In this document: positions 1 to 5,263 of the stretch, piece after piece
Position numbering within the stretch: the stretch's first letter is position 1
How the letters are laid out: the number at the start of each line of letters is the position of its first letter
Assembly: GCA_947313765.1 (NCBI GenBank)
Contig: CAMZNQ010000041.1
Coordinates: 1 to 6,011, forward strand
DNA length: 6,011 nucleotides
Origin: an uncultured Sulfurovum sp.
GTDB taxonomy: Bacteria > Campylobacterota > Campylobacteria > Campylobacterales > Sulfurovaceae
Reading direction: 5' to 3'
Translations under genes and position numbers: made by a program
The notes under the pieces: generated by a model
What the model was told of the DNA's origin: nothing
What the model saw: the letters and a program-made list of their open reading frames with translations, nothing else
The model's database searches: none

Positions 1-101
1 CTCTTAATACAGCTGGTATGGGTGGATTGATGAAAGGCCAAGTTGCTTCTTATAGTGATGCAGATATTAAAGCAGTAGTTGGTTATATCTCTGGACTATA
101 G
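1..101 (+). CDS. c-type cytochrome, C-terminal fragment (5' end outside window)
   Basis: This is the last 32 codons of a gene that begins before the window; the reading frame starts at base 3 and the TAG stop is at 99-101. The translated tail contains GGLMKGQ followed by SYSDADIKAVVGYISGL. That pattern, a Met-containing loop followed by a 'SDADIKAV..YIS' helix ending at the C-terminus, is typical of small class I (c553-like) cytochromes. The Met in LMKGQ is the probable distal haem ligand. The CxxCH haem attachment site would lie upstream and cannot be seen, so haem binding is inferred. Such proteins are normally periplasmic electron carriers, but whether this is a free cytochrome or the end of a larger multidomain protein cannot be decided here. 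It converges on moeA and is probably unrelated to it in transcription. Confidence 0.72.
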   Translation, partial: LNTAGMGGLMKGQVASYSDADIKAVVGYISGL

Positions 102-108
102 TCACTTG

Positions 109-140
109 TTGGAATCGGAAGGTTTTGCTTCCGTTTCCAA
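109..140. terminator. hairpin between convergent genes, probable bidirectional terminator
   Basis: Bases 109-121 pair with 128-140 to form a 13-bp stem with a single T/T mismatch and a 6-base loop (GTTTTG). The hairpin starts 7 bases after the cytochrome stop codon and ends 3 bases short of the moeA stop, so it sits where both convergent transcripts should end. On the + strand it is followed by the A/T-rich AATTTAATC rather than a clean run of U; on the minus strand the downstream bases are CAAGTGAC, with no U tract. It is therefore a better candidate terminator for the cytochrome than for moeA, and it may act partly as a 3'-end stabilising structure. Confidence 0.6.
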
Positions 141-143
141 AAT

Positions 144-1361
144 TTAATCTCTTATAAAAAAATCTTCTTGTTTTCCACTTTGTAAATCTATCTTTATTGG
201 TATCATTTTAACTATTTTCCCTTTCTCTAAGATACTAATCTCTTTAGTAACAACTACCATTCCATCTGCTTGATTTAATGGAGAGACCATCCCAGGTTTT
301 TGATTTGAAATTGGAGCAAATAAAGTTCCATCCCATCTTCCTAAGATTACAGCATTTTTTCCTGCTTTAAAGGTATATTTTGTTGCCATTTTGGTAGAGA
401 CAAGTGGATGATAGAAACTTTTTGTACCTGAAAGTTTTAAAATAGTAGGTTTTACAAACATCTCAAAATTAACCATACCTGCCAAAGGATTTCCAGGAAG
501 ATTAATAACTAAACAGTTATTTAACTTTCCAAAAGTGGTTGGTTTTCCTGGTTTTATATCTACTTTAGAAAATAAAATTTCCATTCCTAGCTCTTGAAAG
601 GCTTGAATGGTAAAATCTTTGTCACCTACAGATACTCCTCCAGATGTGATAATTAAGTCTGAATCCAAAGCCTCTTCAATAGACTCTTTTAAAGAATCTA
701 TGGTATCTCCTGAAGAGGCTATGGAGATTACATCACAACCAAGCTCTTTGGCACGAGCATAGAACATTGGTGCATTTGAGTTATATAGTTGATGAGGCTC
801 TATCTTTTCATAGTGAGCCTTTAACTCCTCTCCTGTACTGAAAATAACAACTTTAGGTCTTCGATATACCTCAATATGAGTAACTCCTTGGGAGCTAAGT
901 AGTGCTAACGTGTAGGCAGTGACTTTTGTATCTTTCTTTAAAAATAGCTCTCCACTCTTAATATCTTCTCCTCTCCATCTAATCATCATATCTATTTTAA
1001 TATTATCTGGTAAAACTACCCCATCTGAAAAGACTTTTACATCTTCTATGGGAACAATAGCTTCACAACCATTTGGAGTTGGAGCTCCTGTCATAATTTT
1101 AACTACTTCTCCCTCTAAAAAAGAGTTTTGAGCTTCATCTCCTGCATAGGTAATCTCTTTTACTTTTACTTTTTTTCCTGAATCTGATATTTTTACAGCA
1201 TACCCATCCATTGCAGAGTTATCAAAACGTGGTAAATCAAAAGATGCTCTATAATCTTTTGCTACAACTAATCCAATAGCACTCTCTATTGGTACTATCT
1301 CTCTACTCTTTTTACTGGTGTTACTATATATAATCTCTAATGCTTCATTAATGCTAACCAT
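144..1361 (-). CDS. moeA: molybdopterin molybdenumtransferase MoeA
   Basis: MoeA inserts molybdenum into adenylylated molybdopterin, the last general step of molybdenum cofactor synthesis in the cytoplasm, and so serves molybdoenzymes such as nitrate reductase or formate dehydrogenase. The 405 residues match the usual family length. The signature FDNSAMDGYAV is at about 47-56, IMTGAP at 89-94, the MoCF-biosynthesis domain runs from about 168 to 305 with STGEEL at 175-180, TSGGVSVGDKDF at 239-250, KPGKPTTFG at 270-278 and LPGNPLAG at 288-295, and a C-terminal domain IV follows to about residue 395. The acidic residues expected in the active site are present (D52, E178, D247/D249). The ATG at 1361 is preceded by AAGG 7 bases upstream, which supports this start. 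It stands alone on the minus strand, divergent from the membrane protein gene, with no other cofactor gene visible next to it. Confidence 0.97.
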   Translation of the reverse strand: MVSINEALEIIYSNTSKKSREIVPIESAIGLVVAKDYRASFDLPRFDNSAMDGYAVKISDSGKKVKVKEITYAGDEAQNSFLEGEVVKIMTGAPTPNGCEAIVPIEDVKVFSDGVVLPDNIKIDMMIRWRGEDIKSGELFLKKDTKVTAYTLALLSSQGVTHIEVYRRPKVVIFSTGEELKAHYEKIEPHQLYNSNAPMFYARAKELGCDVISIASSGDTIDSLKESIEEALDSDLIITSGGVSVGDKDFTIQAFQELGMEILFSKVDIKPGKPTTFGKLNNCLVINLPGNPLAGMVNFEMFVKPTILKLSGTKSFYHPLVSTKMATKYTFKAGKNAVILGRWDGTLFAPISNQKPGMVSPLNQADGMVVVTKEISILEKGKIVKMIPIKIDLQSGKQEDFFIRD

Positions 1362-1368
1362 AAATATA

Positions 1369-1372
1369 CCTT
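1369..1372 (-). promoter_or_regulatory. ribosome binding site of moeA
   Basis: Read on the minus strand the bases are AAGG, inside ATAAGGTATATTT followed by the ATG. The 7-base spacing is normal and fixes the moeA start. Confidence 0.65.
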
Positions 1373-1388
1373 ATATTTTTATCAAACT

Positions 1389-1394
1389 ATTATA
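1389..1394 (-). promoter_or_regulatory. candidate -10 box for moeA
   Basis: Read on the minus strand this is a perfect TATAAT, which would start transcription about 20 bases before the moeA ATG. No TTGACA-like -35 is visible 17 bases further up, but Campylobacterota sigma70 promoters usually lack a conserved -35. The box abuts a second TATAAT on the other strand, with one base between them. Confidence 0.5.
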
Positions 1395-1395
1395 G

Positions 1396-1401
1396 TATAA
1401 T
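1396..1401 (+). promoter_or_regulatory. candidate -10 box for the membrane protein/rsmE unit
   Basis: A perfect TATAAT followed by TCGCG, which puts the likely transcription start near 1408 and leaves a leader of roughly 22 bases before the ATG at 1430. The upstream stretch is T-rich (TTATATTTTT at 1371-1380), as is usual for sigma70 promoters in this phylum, with no recognisable -35 hexamer. Confidence 0.55.
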
Positions 1402-1406
1402 TCGCG

Positions 1407-1420
1407 TTATAAATTTATAA
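1407..1420. repeat. 14-bp perfect palindrome TTATAAATTTATAA
   Basis: The sequence reads identically on both strands and lies between the + strand -10 box and the ribosome binding site AAGGA (1419-1423), roughly at the start of that transcript and upstream of the moeA -10. Its position would suit an operator, but it contains only A and T, so chance symmetry in AT-rich DNA is a real alternative. Confidence 0.35.
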
Positions 1421-1429
1421 GGATTAAAA

Positions 1430-1861
1430 ATGTTTGGAGAATTTGAAGAGATGATACTATATCATGCAATTTTACTAAAAGCGATGTTAGGGGTTTTGAT
1501 AGTAGGTATGATTATCCCTTTTTTAACAAATGAGTGTGCAACAACAATTAAACGGATGCGTATATATATGTTTGTATCTCATGGTCTAATTACAATGATA
1601 GCATTTACAGGATTGATTGCTCTTATCTTTGCAAAGATGGATTTGAGTATGAGCATCATAGTGATGATTGCATCTTTTTTGGTAATGATTATGGTAGAGG
1701 TGTTAAAATATAAGAAGATTTTAAAAGCAGGAACAACAGATGGTTGTACAAAAAAAGCTAGAAGCTCTGCTATTTTATTTACAATCATAAATATTGCAAT
1801 TATTGCAGGAATGGTAGTCTATAAAATCATGGAAGCAAAAAGTGCAGTACCTATATCATAA
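1430..1861 (+). CDS. small four-helix integral membrane protein, function unknown
   Basis: I do not recognise this 143-residue protein. It has four strongly hydrophobic segments at about 8-32, 45-68, 73-93 and 112-133. Positive charges cluster between helices 1 and 2 (K41, R42, R44) and between helices 3 and 4 (K93-K99, K108, K109, R111), so both of those loops should be cytoplasmic and both ends periplasmic. There is one His in helix 1 (H12, in YHAILLK), one in helix 2 (H51, in SHGL) and two isolated Cys (C36, C106). The compact four-helix form with a His in helix 1 recalls small haem- or metal-linked families such as HemJ, SirB or CopD, but no family signature is clear and I make no assignment. 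The ATG has AAGGA 6 bases upstream (1419-1423). Its end overlaps rsmE by 20 bases, so the two are almost certainly co-transcribed and probably translationally coupled. Confidence 0.85.
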   Translation: MFGEFEEMILYHAILLKAMLGVLIVGMIIPFLTNECATTIKRMRIYMFVSHGLITMIAFTGLIALIFAKMDLSMSIIVMIASFLVMIMVEVLKYKKILKAGTTDGCTKKARSSAILFTIINIAIIAGMVVYKIMEAKSAVPIS

Positions 1862-2510
1862 AGATGCAAAAAAATCATCTCTTGTTCTATCTGGAGATGA
1901 ACACCGTTATATCTTTAAAGTTCGCCGTCACAAAGAGGGGGAGCTGATAACTCTTCGCAATCTTAAAGATGACAATATCTACTTTTATCGTATCTTATCT
2001 CTAAATAAAAAAGAAGCATATTTAGAACTAGAAAAATCCAATATCTTAACTGTTGAATCTAAAAGAAAACTACATATTGCATGGTGTCTGATTGAGCCAA
2101 AAAGCATTGAAAAAGTACTACCTACACTAAATGAGATGGGAGTAGATAGGATTACCTTTATCTACTGTAAACGCTCTCAAAAATCATTTAAACTTGACTT
2201 TAAAAGATTGGAAAAGATTCTATTAAACTCATCTCAACAGTGTGGAAGAAGCTCATTTATAAAACTTAAGCTAGAGAACTCTTTAGAATCCTTTTTAGAG
2301 GATAATCCCGAAACTTTAATCTTAAATTTTTCAGAAAATATCTTAGATGATAATTTAGGTAAAGATACTTTTTTAATTGGTTGTGAGGGTGGTTTTACTT
2401 CCGAAGAGTTAATGCTATTTGATAGTAAAAATATTGTAGGATTAGATACCCCACTCATCTTAAAGAGTGAATCGGCTGTTTGTACTGTAGGTGCAAAGAT
2501 TTTACTATAA
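1842..2510 (+). CDS. rsmE: 16S rRNA (uracil-1498-N3)-methyltransferase RsmE
   Basis: RsmE is a SPOUT-class enzyme that uses S-adenosylmethionine to methylate N3 of U1498 in 16S rRNA, in the assembled small subunit. The 222 residues are slightly shorter than the usual 235-245. An N-terminal PUA-like part holds LSGDEHRYIFKVRRHKEGE (about 16-34). The SPOUT core follows, with a CLIEPKSIEKVLPTLNEMGV segment (82-101) corresponding to the family's 'K.......ELGV' helix, SQQCGRSSFIKL (131-142), and the knot loops IGCEGGF (179-185) and LDTPLILKSESAV (201-213). The family's usual knot motif is GPEGG; here Cys replaces Pro, and K replaces the usual R of 'ILR.ETA'. The start is GTG at 1842, chosen because the N-terminal family similarity begins there and GGAAG (1831-1835) lies 6 bases upstream, inside the preceding gene. 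Confidence 0.92.
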   Translation: MQYLYHKDAKKSSLVLSGDEHRYIFKVRRHKEGELITLRNLKDDNIYFYRILSLNKKEAYLELEKSNILTVESKRKLHIAWCLIEPKSIEKVLPTLNEMGVDRITFIYCKRSQKSFKLDFKRLEKILLNSSQQCGRSSFIKLKLENSLESFLEDNPETLILNFSENILDDNLGKDTFLIGCEGGFTSEELMLFDSKNIVGLDTPLILKSESAVCTVGAKILL

Positions 2511-2535
2511 GGCTCTTTTCTTTAGGGTTAGTAAC

Positions 2536-2543
2536 GATAAAAT
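2536..2543 (+). promoter_or_regulatory. candidate -10 box upstream of the NIF3-like gene
   Basis: The 54-base gap after rsmE contains GATAAAAT, which fits the Campylobacterota sigma70 form gnTAnaAT, about 22 bases before the ATG at 2565. The rest of the gap is AT-rich, with no hairpin terminator after rsmE, so this would supplement read-through rather than isolate a new unit. Confidence 0.3.
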
Positions 2544-2564
2544 AAATAAATTAAGAGTAAAAAG

Positions 2565-3287
2565 ATGAAAATATCAGAAATATATGAAAAATTAAACACC
2601 ATAAGCCCTTTTGAATTTCAAGAGAGATGGGACAACTCGGGTCTGCTTGTGGGCGATATGGAACGAGAGTTTGAAGATATTGCTCTTGGGTTAGATTTAG
2701 ATAGAGAGAGTTTAGAGAGTGCTAAAGAGAATACACTCTTTATTGTTCATCATCCTCTAATCTTCTCTGGACTTAAAGCATTGGACTTCTCAAAATATCC
2801 TGCAAATCTACTAGAGATAATGGTTAAGAAAAATCTATCTCTCATTGCGATGCACACTAACTTTGATAAAACACATCTTAACAGTTATGTTTTTGAAGAG
2901 ATATTAGGTTTTAAAAAAGAGTTTCAAAATGATTTTATCTGTAAAACTACAGGCTCTTGGTCAAAAGATGAACTGCTTAAACTTTTAAAAGAAAAATTAG
3001 GCTTAGAGGTTTTAAAAGTGGTTTCTCCTAAAAATAGAATTAACTCTATTGCTCTAACCACAGGAGCAGGGGCTTCTTTGATGGATGAAGTTGATGCAGA
3101 CTGTTTTTTAACAGGAGACATAAAATATCATGATGCGACCAAAGCGATGAGCCAAAACTTGATGTTAGTTGATATTGGACACTATGAAAGTGAGAAGTTT
3201 TTTATTGATGTAATGAAGAGAGAATTAAAAAATTTAGGTATTTTGGGTATAATTTCGCAATCAAAAAACCCATTTGAAATATTATAA
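2565..3287 (+). CDS. NIF3/DUF34-family dinuclear metal protein (GTP cyclohydrolase I type 2 homologue)
   Basis: A 240-residue member of the widely conserved NIF3/YbgI family, cytoplasmic proteins that form a toroidal hexamer with a two-metal site per subunit. The metal ligands expected from E. coli YbgI are all visible: H62 and H63 in VHHPLIF, D101 in HTNFD, and H206 and E210 in GHYESE. RWDNSGLLVG at 21-30 is the family's N-terminal signature, and LTGDIKYHD (182-190) is the conserved C-terminal motif. Databases often label the family 'GTP cyclohydrolase I type 2', but its true role is unsettled, with proposals including metal handling and metabolite or nucleotide repair, so I give no symbol. 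AAGAG (2553-2557) lies 7 bases before the ATG. The gene precedes the zinc-ribbon gene, as it does (from memory) in H. pylori, and the end of its coding region seems to carry that gene's promoter. Confidence 0.93.
   Translation: MKISEIYEKLNTISPFEFQERWDNSGLLVGDMEREFEDIALGLDLDRESLESAKENTLFIVHHPLIFSGLKALDFSKYPANLLEIMVKKNLSLIAMHTNFDKTHLNSYVFEEILGFKKEFQNDFICKTTGSWSKDELLKLLKEKLGLEVLKVVSPKNRINSIALTTGAGASLMDEVDADCFLTGDIKYHDATKAMSQNLMLVDIGHYESEKFFIDVMKRELKNLGILGIISQSKNPFEIL
3246..3253 (+). promoter_or_regulatory. candidate promoter (-10) for the zinc-ribbon/waaA/pseudouridine synthase unit
   Basis: GGTATAAT, followed by TTCGCAATC, lies inside the last codons of the NIF3-like gene and matches the gnTAtaAT consensus well. 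Transcription would start near 3260, giving a leader of about 80 bases before the TTG start at 3343. A second TATAAT at 3283-3288 overlaps the NIF3 stop codon and would give a leader of about 48 bases; either could be the active one. Confidence 0.5.
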
Positions 3288-3331
3288 TATTTTTATTAAA
3301 ATGGTACTACTAAAAGATGCTTTAAACCCCA

Positions 3332-3336
3332 AAGGA
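3332..3336 (+). promoter_or_regulatory. ribosome binding site that fixes the TTG start at 3343
   Basis: AAGGA lies 6 bases before TTG. The only nearby in-frame ATG upstream (3301) is closed by a TAG at 3337-3339, so it cannot start this protein. Together these support TTG as the initiation codon. Confidence 0.75.
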
Positions 3337-3342
3337 TAGAGA

Positions 3343-4068
3343 TTGAATAAACATTTAAAAGAGTTAATAGAACTTTCAAAGTTAGATAAAGCGATTGATG
3401 ATTTTACGCCACTAATTGAAACAGCTCAAAAAAAATTGGCAAGAAGAGTAACTAAAAGAGATGATGTTCTTAAACGAATCAAGACTCTTGATGAGGTTAT
3501 GGAAAAAGCAAACTCTTCTGCAACGGCTTATGAGGAGCAGATTAAATCATTAGATATTCAGCTAACAAATAATCAATCTAAAGAGAGAGAGATTAAAACA
3601 GATAGAGAGATGCAAGCTTTATCTATAGAGACAAGTCTAATAAAAGAGAAGTTAACTCATGCAAATGAAGAGATTGAACGTCAAGAAAAAATAGTTGCTT
3701 CAAAAGAAGAGGAGCTTGTTGAGTTAGAGAAAGAGTTAGGAGATGCAACTAAAGAGTTAGATGAGATATCTAAAGAGGTAAATGCAAAACTAGCTTCTAT
3801 TGATTCTGATAAAGGTAAACTTTTCAATGAGAGAGAAGAGAGTACCATGGCTATTGATATGAAGATTCTCTCTTTTTATGAGAAGATTAGAGTTTGGGCT
3901 AAAAATACAGCTGTCGTTCCTGTAAAAAAACAGGCTTGTTACGGTTGCTATATGAAGTTAAACGAGAGTACATACGCTACTGTTATCAAATCTGAAGAGA
4001 TTATAACATGTCCTCATTGTGGTAGAATAATGTATATTGAACCTCAAACAGAAGAGCTAGAGGCGTAA
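3343..4068 (+). CDS. flgZ: FlgZ-type coiled-coil protein with C4 zinc ribbon
   Basis: A 241-residue protein made of a long, highly charged helical coiled coil (about residues 1-185, rich in Glu and Lys) followed by a four-cysteine zinc ribbon: C199-x2-C202 and C223-x2-C226 (ACYGC and CPHC). This is the zf-RING_7/DUF164 architecture. The H. pylori homologue HP0958 (FlgZ) binds and stabilises the sigma factor RpoN, is needed for motility, and is reported to bind flaA mRNA. The same neighbours occur there (NIF3-like, waaA, pseudouridine synthase), which supports orthology. Whether this organism is flagellated cannot be seen, and the zinc ribbon may serve nucleic acid binding more generally, so the flagellar role is transferred from the homologue. 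It starts at TTG with a strong ribosome binding site. It probably begins the transcript that also carries waaA, which starts 18 bases after its stop. Confidence 0.85.
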   Translation: MNKHLKELIELSKLDKAIDDFTPLIETAQKKLARRVTKRDDVLKRIKTLDEVMEKANSSATAYEEQIKSLDIQLTNNQSKEREIKTDREMQALSIETSLIKEKLTHANEEIERQEKIVASKEEELVELEKELGDATKELDEISKEVNAKLASIDSDKGKLFNEREESTMAIDMKILSFYEKIRVWAKNTAVVPVKKQACYGCYMKLNESTYATVIKSEEIITCPHCGRIMYIEPQTEELEA

Positions 4069-4086
4069 GTCTCTTTTTGAATATTA

Positions 4087-5262
4087 ATGGCTAGAGCCTT
4101 TTTTATACTATATACTATTTTTATATCAATAGTATATATCATCTCCCTACCTTTTTTACTATTTTTCTCAAAGAGATATGTTAAATATAAAACATCTATT
4201 CCTGCAAGATTTTTTTTAGATAAAAACAGACCTTTGAGTTCAGATGGAATTTGGTTTCATGTCTGTAGCTTTGGAGAGGCTAGAGCAATATATCCTCTTT
4301 TAGATAGACTACCAAAAGATAAATTACGTCTAACTACAACAACACATACAGGGTATGAGGCAATTAAGACAAAACAAGAGAAAGAGAGCCGTTATTTACC
4401 ATTTGAGCCACTTCTCTTTTCATGGTTAAAGCCTCAAAAAGTTCTATTGGTTATGGAGGCAGAGTTTTGGTATCTACTCTTTGCTTTAGCCAAAGGTAGA
4501 GGGGCAAAAACAATTCTTATCAATGCAAGAATGAGTGATAGGTCATTTCCTAAATATAGAAAATTTGCTTGGTTTTATTGTCAGATTTTTAAACATATTG
4601 ATGAAGTCTATGCACAAAGTAACATAGATAAGGAGCGTTTAGAGAGTTTAGGTGCAAAAAATATTAAAGTCATTGGAAAGATAAAGTTAGCGAATATCCC
4701 AAAAGCTACAAAAGAGCTAACAAAGCCAAAAGTTCTATTGGTCTGTGGAGCAAGTACACATGAGGGAGAAGAAGAGCTTATATTAGATGCCTTTGTTAAA
4801 CTAAAAGAGAGAGAGCCAAAGGCTAGACTTATTATTGCTCCAAGACACCCTGAACGTTTTCAAAAAGTCATATCTCTAGTTGAAGAGTGTGCAAAATATA
4901 ACCACTATACATACCATAGATATTCAGAGAATGAAGCCTTAAATTCAGACATAATAGTTGCCGATGTTTTAGGAGAGTTAGTAAATATATATGCTGTTTC
5001 AGATGTGGTTATTTTGGGTGGTGCTTTTGCCAAAGTTGGTGGACACAATGCAGGAGAGATTGCACAGTTTGGATGTAAGATAATTTCAGGAGAACACTAT
5101 TTCAATCAAAGAGATATATTTAACATGATTGAAGGGGTAGCTATTGTCTCAAAAGAGGGACTATCTTACTGTTTAAGAGAGCATGAGCAGTTAATGTCAA
5201 CAAAGATATTACAAAGAACAGATATAGAACCAATATTAGAATCAATTAAAAGAGAGTTATAA
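4087..5262 (+). CDS. waaA: 3-deoxy-D-manno-octulosonic acid (Kdo) transferase WaaA
   Basis: WaaA (KdtA, glycosyltransferase family 30) transfers Kdo from CMP-Kdo to the lipid A precursor at the inner face of the cytoplasmic membrane, the first step of lipopolysaccharide core assembly. The 391 residues are a little short of the common 410-430. One N-terminal hydrophobic segment (about 5-28) should anchor it. WFHVCSFGEARA at 56-67 carries the likely catalytic base E64. TTTTHTGYE (83-91), MEAEFW (123-128), LINARMSDRS (144-153), VIGKIKL (195-201), APRHPERF (251-258) and ILGGAFAKVGGHNAGEIA (309-326) follow the family order. The last motif is usually GGHNPLE; here it is NAGE, with the Glu kept. The number of Kdo residues added cannot be predicted. 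No clear ribosome binding site precedes the ATG, which suggests coupling to the upstream gene. Confidence 0.95.
   Translation: MARAFFILYTIFISIVYIISLPFLLFFSKRYVKYKTSIPARFFLDKNRPLSSDGIWFHVCSFGEARAIYPLLDRLPKDKLRLTTTTHTGYEAIKTKQEKESRYLPFEPLLFSWLKPQKVLLVMEAEFWYLLFALAKGRGAKTILINARMSDRSFPKYRKFAWFYCQIFKHIDEVYAQSNIDKERLESLGAKNIKVIGKIKLANIPKATKELTKPKVLLVCGASTHEGEEELILDAFVKLKEREPKARLIIAPRHPERFQKVISLVEECAKYNHYTYHRYSENEALNSDIIVADVLGELVNIYAVSDVVILGGAFAKVGGHNAGEIAQFGCKIISGEHYFNQRDIFNMIEGVAIVSKEGLSYCLREHEQLMSTKILQRTDIEPILESIKREL
4109..4138. repeat. 11-bp inverted repeat inside the first waaA codons
   Basis: Bases 4109-4119 (TATATACTATT) are the exact reverse complement of 4128-4138, with an 8-base spacer. 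It begins 20 bases after the waaA start codon and encodes part of the membrane anchor. As RNA it would form a hairpin with one G-C pair in eleven. Chance symmetry in AT-rich coding DNA is possible. Confidence 0.5.
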
Positions 5263-5263
5263 A

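Noticed and set aside
919..1131. Open frame of 70 codons on the + strand within moeA
   Set aside because: It lies entirely antisense to a well-conserved moeA, and its translation has no recognisable motif; it is a shadow frame.
1579..1788. Minus-strand frame inside the membrane protein gene
   Set aside because: Its hydrophobic translation mirrors the AT-rich membrane gene on the other strand; no promoter or ribosome binding site supports it.
2234..2458. Minus-strand frame inside rsmE, and a similar one at 2924-3121 inside the NIF3-like gene
   Set aside because: Both are antisense to conserved coding sequence and have no family features.
2511..2564. Possible terminator after rsmE
   Set aside because: There is a T-rich patch (CTCTTTTCTTTAG) but no stem precedes it, so there is no support for an intrinsic terminator.
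4210..4217. Run of eight T in waaA, and a run of eight A at 3428-3435 in the zinc-ribbon gene, as possible phase-variation tracts
   Set aside because: Both are A/T homopolymers of a length expected in such AT-rich DNA. Switch tracts in this phylum are usually longer G/C runs, and waaA is normally essential, so on/off switching would be harmful.
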